NCBI GenBank assembly: GCA_964519335.1
Contig: CAZFIA010000002.1
Coordinates: 1-64,000 of the forward strand
Length of the DNA stretch: 64,000 bases
Reading direction: 5' to 3'
Source of the DNA: JALZVT01 sp964519335
Lineage (GTDB): Bacteria > Pseudomonadota > Gammaproteobacteria > Pseudomonadales > Azotimanducaceae
How positions within the stretch are numbered: the stretch's first letter is position 1; each line of letters starts with the position of its first letter. Shown one piece after another: positions 1-8,331 of the stretch. The translations under genes and the position numbers were made by a program. The notes under the pieces were generated by a model that was not told the DNA's origin, ran no database searches, and saw only the letters and a program-made list of their open reading frames with translations.

Positions 1-1
1 C

Positions 2-2623
2 AGGTTGCTCGTGCCCTACGCAAAACTTCTAGACGGCCCAGAATCTACTTTGACAACTATCGCGCACTGGCTGGGCTCAACGCCAACTGCACAACGGTTG
101 AAGGAAGCGGCGGGATTTGTCAGTAAAGATCAGCAAAATAACCACGCGGCAAGACTTCCCTCTCTAATTTCGCCGGTCGCAAATCAGTTGAACGACTGGG
201 TAATCAATCAGTCTGGTCTGGACTTAAAAGAGACAGAAGACAACAAGGTAGACGCACGGGAAGCGCTAGCCGCCGCAAAAGGGCTTGATACAACACAATC
301 CGCGGAGCTGTTTGCCCAGATAACCACCCGCCAAATGAAAACACTGGAACTAGCGCAACCACTGATCAACGCCCAGGCAGGTCAGCTCCTAAAGTGGGAA
401 TCGGATTTCGAAGCAGCCTTTGAACAACTTGAGGCGCAAAAACAGGCGACACTAAGCTTCGAGGAAAACGCGGCACTAAGCGCAGACGCTGCGCGACAAC
501 AGTACACCGCTCTGCAAGAAACCGTGGCACTGGTTAACGAACGCGATGCAGAGCTCGTTGACTTACGCTCCAAGGTTGAACAACTCACCCAACAGGTAAA
601 CGCGCAAGCCAAAGATCACCTTGAGTTTCGCAACCGCGCTACCCGAGTGCTGGGAGACCAGGTTCTGGCGCCTGCCGAGGGTAGTGGAAGAAAGCAGTCT
701 TCCAACGACTACAAAGGCGTGGTTGATCTGCAAGTAGAGAACAACGCGCACACCAGGGTTATTCGATATATACGCGAACAATTTGGCGACGCAACATTGC
801 GCGTACTCGAAGTGGGTTGTTCTGAAGGTTACTTTGGCGCAGCGCTCAAGGACATTGGCAACGAAGTGTGGGGCTTGGAAACCAACGCCCTGGCGGCAGA
901 CGTCGCCCAATCAAGACTGGATTTTGTCTATCGCGATTCTATTGAGGCGTTTTTACTATCCGACGAATTCGTAGAGGAGCGATTTGACGTCATCGTGTTC
1001 GGCGATGTACTGGAGCACCTGCTGGACCCGGTGCGGGTGCTGCAGGCGATCAGCGCCCGCCTGACAGAGCGCGGGGTGATTATCTCTTCGGTGCCTAACG
1101 TGGCGCACGAGCGCGTACGAATGATGCTGCTGGAAGGCCGATGGGAGTATTCAGCAACAGGAATCATGGACAACACCCACCTCCATTTCTTCACCCGCGA
1201 CAACCTGGTCCAGATGTTTACGCGCGCAAACCTCGCGATCAATCGACTCTCTACCATCGAGCTCGCTAGCAATCAGGTACAGATACCAGTAAGTCCGGCG
1301 ACAGAATACGCTTTTATCGAACACATCGAGGATCGCGAGCGCAACGTGTTCCAGTTCATTACACTGGCACAACCTGCAGCGCTTGCCGATGCTGAAGCCC
1401 ACAACTTAGCCTTCCAACTTAAGTGGCAGCGCAGAATACTCAGTCTGCCGCCAACCGCAGACTCGTCGCTGTACAGCATCCGGCTGCAAAACCCATTGCA
1501 GCGCCACGCCGAACTCTTTGGGGGCGAGATCCAGGTAGGAGCCTACGGCGCACCCACCGACGAACAACTGGCGTGGGCTGACACCATCTTGTTACAGCGC
1601 GAGGCGAACGACGAGCAACTGGCTCTGGTAGATCACCTGCACAACCTGGGCAAACGGGTTGTATTCGATATCGATGACTACCTTTTGGAGCCACCCGAAT
1701 ATTTGTCGGTATATGAGCACTGCATGACCATGCGGCCAAAACTCATCTCGATGTTGGAAAAGGTCGATGCCGTCAGTGCATCTACCGAACCGCTAAGAGA
1801 AAAATTACTGGCCTACAACCCAAACGTGTTTCTTACACCCAACTATGCCTGGAACAGCCACACGCCCATAAAGCACATGGAAGCAGATGCTGAAGACGCA
1901 GACGAAACCTGTGACCGGGTACGAATTCTGGTGGCCTCGTCCGACAGTGTGCGAGTAGATTTCCTGGTTCCTGCGTTGCAACAGATCCAAGCACGCTACG
2001 ACATCGACCTGGTTGGCATAGGACCACCCGGTGACTACTTGCGTAGTGAAGGTCTCAGGGTCGATACCGCTCCGCTCATGAGCCACGAAGAGTTCAAGGC
2101 GTTTGCCGCCTCGCGCAACAATACCTTTGCGCTCATACCTCTCGATAACAATGAATTTAATGAGTGCAAGAGCGCCGTAAAGTACTTCGACTACGCGTTG
2201 GCCGGGGTACCCTGCATTTGTTCCGGCCATGAGCCCTACCTAAGCGCGCTCGAACAGAACGTGACGGGTGCGTTGTGCCCAAACGAAACCGAGCATTGGC
2301 TCAATACCATCGAGATCTTTATCAACAGCGCCCTGCTGAGGAGCGAGATGGCCACTGCTGCCCGGCAGCAGGTGGTTAGGCATCACAATCTCAACCTCAC
2401 AGCAGTTGCCTGGCAGAACTTGTTCAGGCAAACCCGGTTCCCGAACGGTGACCCCGTTTATGCCGATTCCGAGGCCTCCCAGGAATCTCGTCGGACAAAA
2501 GTTCAGCTAGCTCGCGGGACAGCCCGTCACCTGGTACAGCCTGCCTCCTGGCAATCGGCATGGAAGATATACAAAAAGTATGGATTCGCAGGACTCAGGA
2601 AAAAATGGAAAATGGTATTCTAG
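2..2623 (+). CDS. Multidomain methyltransferase-glycosyltransferase, 5' partial
   Basis: The frame is open to the window edge, so the true start lies upstream; the first in-window start-like codon is a TTG at 5. Counting from that codon (872 residues), residues 1-80 resemble the tail of a sulfotransferase-like domain (weak), about 100-215 form a Glu/Gln/Ala-rich coiled coil, about 255-410 are a class I SAM methyltransferase (EVGCSEGYFG motif, then DVIVFGDVLEHL), and about 470-830 are a glycosyltransferase-like module with the VVFDIDDYL signature and a late YFDYALAGVPCI segment typical of GT-B folds. Such proteins usually assemble or modify surface polysaccharides. The Wzm/Wzt exporter on the opposite strand nearby fits that role. 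The exact substrate cannot be told. Confidence 0.75.
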   Translation, partial: RLLVPYAKLLDGPESTLTTIAHWLGSTPTAQRLKEAAGFVSKDQQNNHAARLPSLISPVANQLNDWVINQSGLDLKETEDNKVDAREALAAAKGLDTTQSAELFAQITTRQMKTLELAQPLINAQAGQLLKWESDFEAAFEQLEAQKQATLSFEENAALSADAARQQYTALQETVALVNERDAELVDLRSKVEQLTQQVNAQAKDHLEFRNRATRVLGDQVLAPAEGSGRKQSSNDYKGVVDLQVENNAHTRVIRYIREQFGDATLRVLEVGCSEGYFGAALKDIGNEVWGLETNALAADVAQSRLDFVYRDSIEAFLLSDEFVEERFDVIVFGDVLEHLLDPVRVLQAISARLTERGVIISSVPNVAHERVRMMLLEGRWEYSATGIMDNTHLHFFTRDNLVQMFTRANLAINRLSTIELASNQVQIPVSPATEYAFIEHIEDRERNVFQFITLAQPAALADAEAHNLAFQLKWQRRILSLPPTADSSLYSIRLQNPLQRHAELFGGEIQVGAYGAPTDEQLAWADTILLQREANDEQLALVDHLHNLGKRVVFDIDDYLLEPPEYLSVYEHCMTMRPKLISMLEKVDAVSASTEPLREKLLAYNPNVFLTPNYAWNSHTPIKHMEADAEDADETCDRVRILVASSDSVRVDFLVPALQQIQARYDIDLVGIGPPGDYLRSEGLRVDTAPLMSHEEFKAFAASRNNTFALIPLDNNEFNECKSAVKYFDYALAGVPCICSGHEPYLSALEQNVTGALCPNETEHWLNTIEIFINSALLRSEMATAARQQVVRHHNLNLTAVAWQNLFRQTRFPNGDPVYADSEASQESRRTKVQLARGTARHLVQPASWQSAWKIYKKYGFAGLRKKWKMVF

Positions 2624-2660
2624 GTCCGAATCACCAGCGCTAAACCCCAGGGCTAATTCA

Positions 2661-3509
2661 ATGGATATGCATACAGATCTCAAGCCTGCTAAGCACCTCG
2701 CCATGGCCATCACCCTGATCTGCGGGGCCTGTGCGATCTCTGTCCCGACGGCCTCCGCCGACATTGTTTTCGAAGATCGCGGCGACCGCTTTTCGCTGGA
2801 TGTGCGCGATGAAGCCATTGCCGACGTAATGGACGAACTGGCAGAGCGCTTCGATTTTGACGTGGATGGCTATCCCGAGCATTGGTCCGATGAACCCATG
2901 AGCTTCAGCGCCACGGGCGACCTCGAGCGGGTACTGCGTTCACTGCTGAAAGACACCAGCCATGTGTTTGAGTACCGCACCGACCTGGAAACCAATACCA
3001 CCCGCATCACCAGCCTTAAGCTCTTGAATGAGGGTGTGGACGGTTTCGTAGCCAATCCCAGCGGCGCTCCAGACTCGCCCAAAGCTCCCGGTGCCGCTGG
3101 CGCCAATGGAGCATCCAGTGAGCGCAGTGGGGTCGCAAGCCTTGGACAATCGCGCGACTCACAGGGTGCTGATTTGCCAACAGATGCGAGAGATTCTGCG
3201 AGTGGCGCAAGCCCAGCAGGCAGCAGTGCAGCGAGTGCGCCTAACGTATCTGGCTTATCGCAATCTCTGGCATCCCGCGCCCGGCAAGCGAGCGGCAACG
3301 CAGCGCCCGCACCAACGCCCGATTCCGCCACCAACACAAGCTCTGCTCCGGCGTCCTCATCTTCTGCCTCATCTTCTGCCTCATCCTCCACCTCAACCAA
3401 CAATCCGGCAACCAACGTATCAGAAGCCGAAATGCGCGCGCTTACCCAGCGCGCACTAAAGGATGTACAGGGTTTAGCCGACGCACTGAGAAAGGCCGAA
3501 GGCAACTAG
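2661..3509 (+). CDS. Secreted STN-like domain protein with Ser/Ala-rich tail
   Basis: I place the start at the ATG at 2661 (282 residues) because the longer frame from 2580 overlaps the upstream gene and lacks a signal peptide at its front. The product then begins with a basic stretch, a hydrophobic core and an AxA-type cleavage site (PTASA before DIVF). The next 90 residues look like the short N-terminal (STN) fold of secretins and TonB receptors: a beta-rich region, a helix with VMDELAERF, and an LERVLRSLL helix. The remainder is low complexity (Ser, Ala, Pro, Asn) and ends in a short charged helix. No secretin channel follows. Function unknown; probably periplasmic. Its stop is 19 bp from the stop of the convergent epimerase gene. 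Confidence 0.6.
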   Translation: MDMHTDLKPAKHLAMAITLICGACAISVPTASADIVFEDRGDRFSLDVRDEAIADVMDELAERFDFDVDGYPEHWSDEPMSFSATGDLERVLRSLLKDTSHVFEYRTDLETNTTRITSLKLLNEGVDGFVANPSGAPDSPKAPGAAGANGASSERSGVASLGQSRDSQGADLPTDARDSASGASPAGSSAASAPNVSGLSQSLASRARQASGNAAPAPTPDSATNTSSAPASSSSASSSASSSTSTNNPATNVSEAEMRALTQRALKDVQGLADALRKAEGN

Positions 3510-3528
3510 AGTCTTCGGGTTGAAGAAT

Positions 3529-4485
3529 TCAGGGCTCGGGATTGATCGCCGCGTTAACGCCTTCGGCAGTTGTGTAGGGTGTCTCCCACTCCGATAGGCT
3601 GTTAAGCGACCCTAACTCAAAGCAGAGCGAACCCAGCAAGCGCTCGCCTATTCCACCCACTACCGGTACACCGGCAAGTTTCTGTCCCCAGCGACCAGGC
3701 AAAGTGACACACCAACCAGGGCTGCCTTGCGCCTGAGCGATAAGCTGAAAAAATTTTTCGGTAGATAGGGCAGGTCCATCGGCCAGGTGGATGAGTCGGT
3801 AGCCCGGCGACTGGGGTTCTTCAAGCAGGTGAACTATGCAGGCAAACAGATTCTCACAAAAAAGCAGGCTGCGCTGATTGTCGGCCGCCAGGGGCAGAGG
3901 AATTCGAAAACGCGCCGCCTGCCGGAGTGCACCAAAGTTACCCTTGGCGTCCAAGCCGTAGACCATCGGCAAGCGCAGTGTGAAAGAGGCCAGACTGCTA
4001 TTGACCTCATGCTCTCGCAGTAGCCGCTCCGCTTCCAGTTTAAAGCGGCCGTACCCACTTTTTGGTGCTGGCATCGAGTCTGTCCCTAGCGCACTTTCGT
4101 GCGATTCGCCCGCGATCGCCTTAATGGAAGACAGCGCAATAAACCTGGATACAGAGGAGTGTTTGGCTGCGTTCAGCAACAATTCGGGCATAGCCAGGTG
4201 CGCATCGTGACAGACCCGTTGATCTTTAGCCTTACTCGATGCCAGATGGACAATACCGGACACCCCCTCAAGCAGCGCATCAACCGCCGCCGAATCGGTT
4301 CGCGCGCGTCGCCATTCAAGCGCTGACTCAAAACAGCCGGGTAAAGCCTGGGCATCGCGGACAAGCGCTCGCAGTCGAAAGCCGCGAGCCTGCAAAATTT
4401 CTGCAAGCCGGGCCCCCAGTCGGCCACTGGCACCCGTTAATAAAACTAGTTTTCGGTCATCTTCGTGCACCCTAAAACATCTCAA
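3529..4485 (-). CDS. NAD-dependent epimerase/dehydratase, SDR family
   Basis: Extended short-chain dehydrogenase of about 318 residues. The Rossmann motif TGASGRLG sits close to the N terminus and the YxxxK catalytic pair is seen in SGYGRFKLEAE; a Ser in the preceding ALSSIKA strand completes the usual triad. Such enzymes epimerise, reduce or dehydrate nucleotide sugars. The longest frame starts with TTG at 4485 and overlaps the permease stop; a GTG at 4470 is a good alternative that keeps the whole Rossmann fold. It is the last gene of a wzt-wzm-epimerase operon, so it probably makes a sugar precursor for the exported glycan. The exact sugar is not readable. Confidence 0.75.
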   Translation of the reverse strand: MRCFRVHEDDRKLVLLTGASGRLGARLAEILQARGFRLRALVRDAQALPGCFESALEWRRARTDSAAVDALLEGVSGIVHLASSKAKDQRVCHDAHLAMPELLLNAAKHSSVSRFIALSSIKAIAGESHESALGTDSMPAPKSGYGRFKLEAERLLREHEVNSSLASFTLRLPMVYGLDAKGNFGALRQAARFRIPLPLAADNQRSLLFCENLFACIVHLLEEPQSPGYRLIHLADGPALSTEKFFQLIAQAQGSPGWCVTLPGRWGQKLAGVPVVGGIGERLLGSLCFELGSLNSLSEWETPYTTAEGVNAAINPEP

Positions 4486-5261
4486 AGCACATCATAAAAA
4501 CCTGGTTGCAAGCGTCGGAAAGTTGCCCAGGCCAATGCTGCAAAGACAACGCTCACCCCCAAAGGAAGCAACATGTCGATGGCGGAGGGAATCTCGCCGT
4601 AAAACAACACCGCACGCAGGTTCTCGACGGGTAAAGTTAAAGGGTTGAGCATATAAAACCCGCGAACAGACTCGGGCACCCGGTCTAAGGGATAGAGCAC
4701 CGGAGACAACAGCAGCATTCCAGTGGCAGCTAAATTGGTGAGCTGTGTAAGATCTCTGAAATACGCCGATAGTGCGCTTAATAACCAACCCAGGCCAAGG
4801 CCCAGCGGTAACAAGGGCAACAGCACCAGCGGCAACCAAAGCAGCGCTAGGTGCAGCTTAAAGCCAAAACCAAGAGCCACCAAAAACAACATCAGCACGC
4901 CAGCTAATAAGTGAAAACCGGCGTCCAGCACCATGGTCCAGGGAAGAATCTGTAATGGAAAGGTTGTGCTCTTGACGTAGTGCGCGTGCGACAGAACAAG
5001 GGTCGGGGCGCTTGCCAAACAATCCGCAACAAACAAATGCACCACAAGACCGCTGAACAAAATGGCGCCATAGGCTTCGATTTCACCAACCTGCCAGCGC
5101 ACGGCGAGGACTTCGCCAAACACTAGCGCAAGCAAACCCACCATGAGCAAAGGCAATACAAAGGCCCATGCTATGCCCAACACGGAACCGCTATAGCGCG
5201 CAGCTACACGCTGCCGGGTTAGCCGCAGAACGAGCGACCTTTGGGGAAACCTCTGGCTCAA
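4482..5261 (-). CDS. Polysaccharide ABC transporter permease (Wzm/TagG-like)
   Basis: A 259-residue ABC-2 family inner-membrane protein. It opens with the amphipathic stretch found in O-antigen permeases (LTRQRVAARYSGSVLGIAW) and then shows about six hydrophobic helices. A LSPVLYPLDRVPE segment and the C-terminal LNPLTLPVENLRAVL motif are typical of Wzm/TagG proteins. It should form the channel that flips a completed undecaprenyl-linked glycan across the inner membrane, powered by the adjacent ATPase. The start ATG overlaps the stop of that ATPase gene by four bases (ATGA), implying translational coupling and 1:1 production. Confidence 0.85.
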   Translation of the reverse strand: MSQRFPQRSLVLRLTRQRVAARYSGSVLGIAWAFVLPLLMVGLLALVFGEVLAVRWQVGEIEAYGAILFSGLVVHLFVADCLASAPTLVLSHAHYVKSTTFPLQILPWTMVLDAGFHLLAGVLMLFLVALGFGFKLHLALLWLPLVLLPLLPLGLGLGWLLSALSAYFRDLTQLTNLAATGMLLLSPVLYPLDRVPESVRGFYMLNPLTLPVENLRAVLFYGEIPSAIDMLLPLGVSVVFAALAWATFRRLQPGFYDVL

Positions 5262-6667
5262 CCGCTGGACTCCGAGCTATTGGACCCCGAACTGCGGGAA
5301 TTAACGGAGGACATCGTAAATGACGGGGGTTCTTCAGCAATACTCAAATCAACTATACCGCGCAAGTGGCTGTCGACTTCTTCTAGTACGCGAAAGGCTG
5401 AAGCATCCATCAATCGATGAAGGTATTCGAGCCCCCCATCTATTTCACCCCGAACCCCTGCATTAACAAAATAGGTGCCTGGTAACAGGCTAGCTACGAA
5501 AGGAATGCTCACCTCAAACACTGTACCGCGTGCTACGTCTGCTAACTCAGGCTGATCACCCAACACCAGCCCACCGAGTTCCACTCCTTTGGTTGTTTTA
5601 ATCAGGCTGCCAAACTCAATATCACGCGCCGGCCGCTCAAGCGTGACTCGATAACACAATCGGTAGCGACCGCCTCGCAGCAAGACGTTAACTTTCTGGT
5701 TGTTCTGATCGACAAGCCTCACGTTGTCTATCAACGCATCCGCATTTCCGTACGCTACTGTGCTAGATGACACAAGCGCGGGATCATGAAAGGCGCCGGT
5801 AGCAACAACAGCTTCAGGGCGCACACCAGTGTCAGCGCCAACTGCCCGCACAGATGCATCAGTTTCCGGGACACCTTCAGTTACCCCTTCAGTTATGCCT
5901 TCAGGTACGCCAGCAGGGGCAAAGCCCTGGCTGCGATAGTATTCGTGCACAACAGCTTTGGGCGCACCAGAGATCACCAACTCGCCATCACTAAGCAGCG
6001 CCGCGGCATCGCAAAATTCAATAACCAGCTGAGAATTGTGGGTAACCAAGATAACGGTACAGCCATCAGCCGCCAGATTTTCTATGCGGGCGAGGCACTT
6101 ACGCTGAAAAGCTTCATCACCCACCGCCAGGATTTCGTCCAGGATTAAGACGTCGGGTTCGCAGACCGCTAGCGCCGCAAAAGCAACCCTTGCATACATA
6201 CCGGTTGAGTAGGATTTAACCGGACGGTCAAAGAAGGCACCCACATCGGCGAAGGCTTCGATCTCAGGCAATCGAGACTCGGCTGTTGCGTCGTCAATAC
6301 CCAGCAGCGCACAGGCAATCAGCACGTTTTCGCGGCCACTGAATTCAGGGTTAAACCCCGCGCCCAGTTCTAACAATGCGGCGACTTTGCCCTGGCATTC
6401 AATACGCCCGGTTGTCGCCGGCAACACACCGGTTAAGAGGCGCAGAAGCGTACTTTTACCGCTCCCGTTCTTGCCAACTACACCAAAGATCTGACCGCGT
6501 TCAATACTCAGGTTGATGTCGCGAAGGGCAGTAATGCCCTCGGCGCTCGATTTATCGCCAATCCCCAGAAGTTGTTTAAGCCGGTCTACCGGACCCGTAA
6601 ACAGGGGGTAAGATTTTGTCAGTCCCTCCAGGCGCACGGCGGGTGGCGCGTTTCTTTGGTCAGACAT
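5258..6667 (-). CDS. Polysaccharide ABC transporter ATP-binding protein (Wzt-like)
   Basis: 469 residues from the ATG at 6667. Walker A is GKNGSGKST at about 65-73, the ABC signature lies in KSYSTGMYAR (151-160), and Walker B/D-loop is VLILDEILAVGDEAF (173-187). After residue 280 there is a linker with an imperfect EGITEGVTEGVPE repeat and then a beta-sandwich domain like the Wzt carbohydrate-binding domain. This organisation is known from O-antigen exporters that recognise a capped, full-length polymer. The start was chosen because it follows the family N terminus; the frame stays open upstream to 6784 but that part is not conserved-looking. The start codon lies inside a 16-bp tandem duplication. 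Confidence 0.87.
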   Translation of the reverse strand: MSDQRNAPPAVRLEGLTKSYPLFTGPVDRLKQLLGIGDKSSAEGITALRDINLSIERGQIFGVVGKNGSGKSTLLRLLTGVLPATTGRIECQGKVAALLELGAGFNPEFSGRENVLIACALLGIDDATAESRLPEIEAFADVGAFFDRPVKSYSTGMYARVAFAALAVCEPDVLILDEILAVGDEAFQRKCLARIENLAADGCTVILVTHNSQLVIEFCDAAALLSDGELVISGAPKAVVHEYYRSQGFAPAGVPEGITEGVTEGVPETDASVRAVGADTGVRPEAVVATGAFHDPALVSSSTVAYGNADALIDNVRLVDQNNQKVNVLLRGGRYRLCYRVTLERPARDIEFGSLIKTTKGVELGGLVLGDQPELADVARGTVFEVSIPFVASLLPGTYFVNAGVRGEIDGGLEYLHRLMDASAFRVLEEVDSHLRGIVDLSIAEEPPSFTMSSVNSRSSGSNSSESSG

Positions 6668-6687
6668 ATTCTTGGTCAGACATATTC
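6656..6687. repeat. 16-bp perfect tandem duplication over wzt start
   Basis: The unit TTGGTCAGACATATTC occurs twice without interruption (6656-6671 and 6672-6687). On the minus strand each copy contains ATGTCTGACCAA, so the genuine wzt start at 6667 has an upstream out-of-frame twin ATG at 6683. That twin opens a seven-codon frame (MSDQEYV, then TGA) which runs over the real start codon. Confidence 0.9.
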
Positions 6688-6837
6688 TTCGCCAGGCATA
6701 GCGGCTGCGGGCAAACAGAGTCTCGTTGCAAATTGACGGACAAGATCTTTCAAGCGCGCGAGAGAATAGCACAGGCATCAACAATCACTGCCCAGCTGAG
6801 TAAAGGCGAACTATACTGCGCCCATTCCTTTCGATTT

Positions 6838-8310
6838 ATGTGGGTTCCAATGCTCAGAACGCTATGTGCTCAGACCTCTACTCAAGCCTCCAAGTCGCAG
6901 CAAAAAACACATCTGTTGTCTCTAAAACCACTGCCTTCACCCTATTTCATGCTGACCCTGCTAGTTATGGCAACACTAAATTGCGCACCCGTATGGGCTG
7001 ACCCTCAGGTTCGCATGCGCACCGCCTTAGGCGATTTTTTCATCAATCTGACGCCTGAGAATGCACCCCTGACGGTTGAGAATTTTCTGACTTACGTTAA
7101 CAGCGGCGCCTACAACGATTCGTTTTTTCATCGCAACCCTGGCGGCGGCGGCTTTGTGTTGCAAGGCGGGGAATTCTTCTGGCCACAAGGAGCGACGGGC
7201 CCTCTCAATATCCCCGAGATAGCCCCTGTGATGAACGAATTCAACGTTAGCAACACGCGCGGCACGGTGGCACTTGCAAAGTTGGGTGGCGATCCCAACA
7301 GCGGAACGAACAATTTCTTCGTTAATCTGGCCGACAACGGACCGAACCTGGATTTTCAGAACGGCGGCTTCACTGTTTTCGGCACTATAAATGCAGCGGG
7401 AATGCAGGTGATCGACGCCATTGCAGCGTTGCGAACAGCAGCCGAAGTTCCAATCGTAGAACCGTTCGTCGACGTGACCAGTCGCGACGCCGTTGTGCTT
7501 GTCACCTCCGCTGTTCAATTCGCCTCCGTGGGCGCGCCTGCAGCCGCCATCTTGCCAGCTAGTCGCTCAGTAGCAGTAGGTAATGACGCAACGGGCTTTG
7601 CCACCATTATCAATGTCAGTGATAGCCTCGCAGGCTCGTGCACCATGGCCACCAACACAGAACTTGCAGCGAACTTCATCTATCGACGAACCAATCCGCT
7701 AAACAACCAGGCCTTTGGAGCAAACAATCCACAGTTTGATATTGATCCTGGCGGTTCTGTGTCACTGGTTTTTACCTTAACGCCCACCGCAGCGATCGAT
7801 CCCACCACCGTCGAATTTGACTACACCTGTGGTAACGCAACGTCTTCCGCCGCGCGAATTGCCGGATTGAATACCTTCGACCTGGCGGCGAGTGCTACAC
7901 CAATAGCCGATGTAGTTGCGCTGGCCGGTACCAACAGCAACGATGGCATCAACGATATTCCCAACTCGGTCGGTAGCGGTGCCTTCGTTGTAGCTACCTT
8001 TAACCTGGGTGCAGAAGAAGAAATTACCGTGGCCGCCGATACGGGATCCGCAAATCTGCCGCTCGATCTATTCGTTTGTCCCACCGATCCAGTGAGCGGT
8101 GAGTGTTTACCCGACCAACCGCCAGCGCTTTCCGCAGGCATTACTCTAGCCACCAATCAGACGGGCACCTTTGCCGTGTTCGCGCAGCTGCGTAACGCAA
8201 CCGATACTGTAGGCTTTGATCCGGCCAACAATCGAGCTTTTGTGCGCTTTAGAAATGCAAGCGGTGCGCTACGAGGCAGCACCAGCGTGGCCCTTAGAAC
8301 CGTACCCTGA
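6838..8310 (+). CDS. Secreted cyclophilin-type peptidyl-prolyl isomerase, paralogue 1
   Basis: About 490 residues from the ATG at 6838; ATGs at 6850 and 6949 are alternatives. A hydrophobic stretch ending in APVWA before DPQV looks like a signal peptide. The next 150 residues are a cyclophilin domain: TALGDFFINLTPENAPLTVENF, the SFFHR active-site segment with its catalytic Arg, NEFNVSNTRGTVALAK, NNFFVNLADN and GFTVFGTI. The C-terminal 320 residues are two beta-rich modules with conserved Cys pairs, ending in FVRFRNASGALRGSTSVALRT. Cyclophilins isomerise X-Pro bonds in the periplasm or outside. The tail is shared with the next gene, 21 bp downstream, so the pair arose by duplication and is probably cotranscribed. 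Confidence 0.8.
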   Translation: MWVPMLRTLCAQTSTQASKSQQKTHLLSLKPLPSPYFMLTLLVMATLNCAPVWADPQVRMRTALGDFFINLTPENAPLTVENFLTYVNSGAYNDSFFHRNPGGGGFVLQGGEFFWPQGATGPLNIPEIAPVMNEFNVSNTRGTVALAKLGGDPNSGTNNFFVNLADNGPNLDFQNGGFTVFGTINAAGMQVIDAIAALRTAAEVPIVEPFVDVTSRDAVVLVTSAVQFASVGAPAAAILPASRSVAVGNDATGFATIINVSDSLAGSCTMATNTELAANFIYRRTNPLNNQAFGANNPQFDIDPGGSVSLVFTLTPTAAIDPTTVEFDYTCGNATSSAARIAGLNTFDLAASATPIADVVALAGTNSNDGINDIPNSVGSGAFVVATFNLGAEEEITVAADTGSANLPLDLFVCPTDPVSGECLPDQPPALSAGITLATNQTGTFAVFAQLRNATDTVGFDPANNRAFVRFRNASGALRGSTSVALRTVP

Positions 8311-8331
8311 TTTTTAGGGTAACCTTGGATT

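Noticed and set aside
2870..3505. 211-codon minus-strand ORF opposite the STN-like gene
   Set aside because: Low-complexity shadow (Ala/Ser/Glu) of the Ser-rich tail on the other strand.
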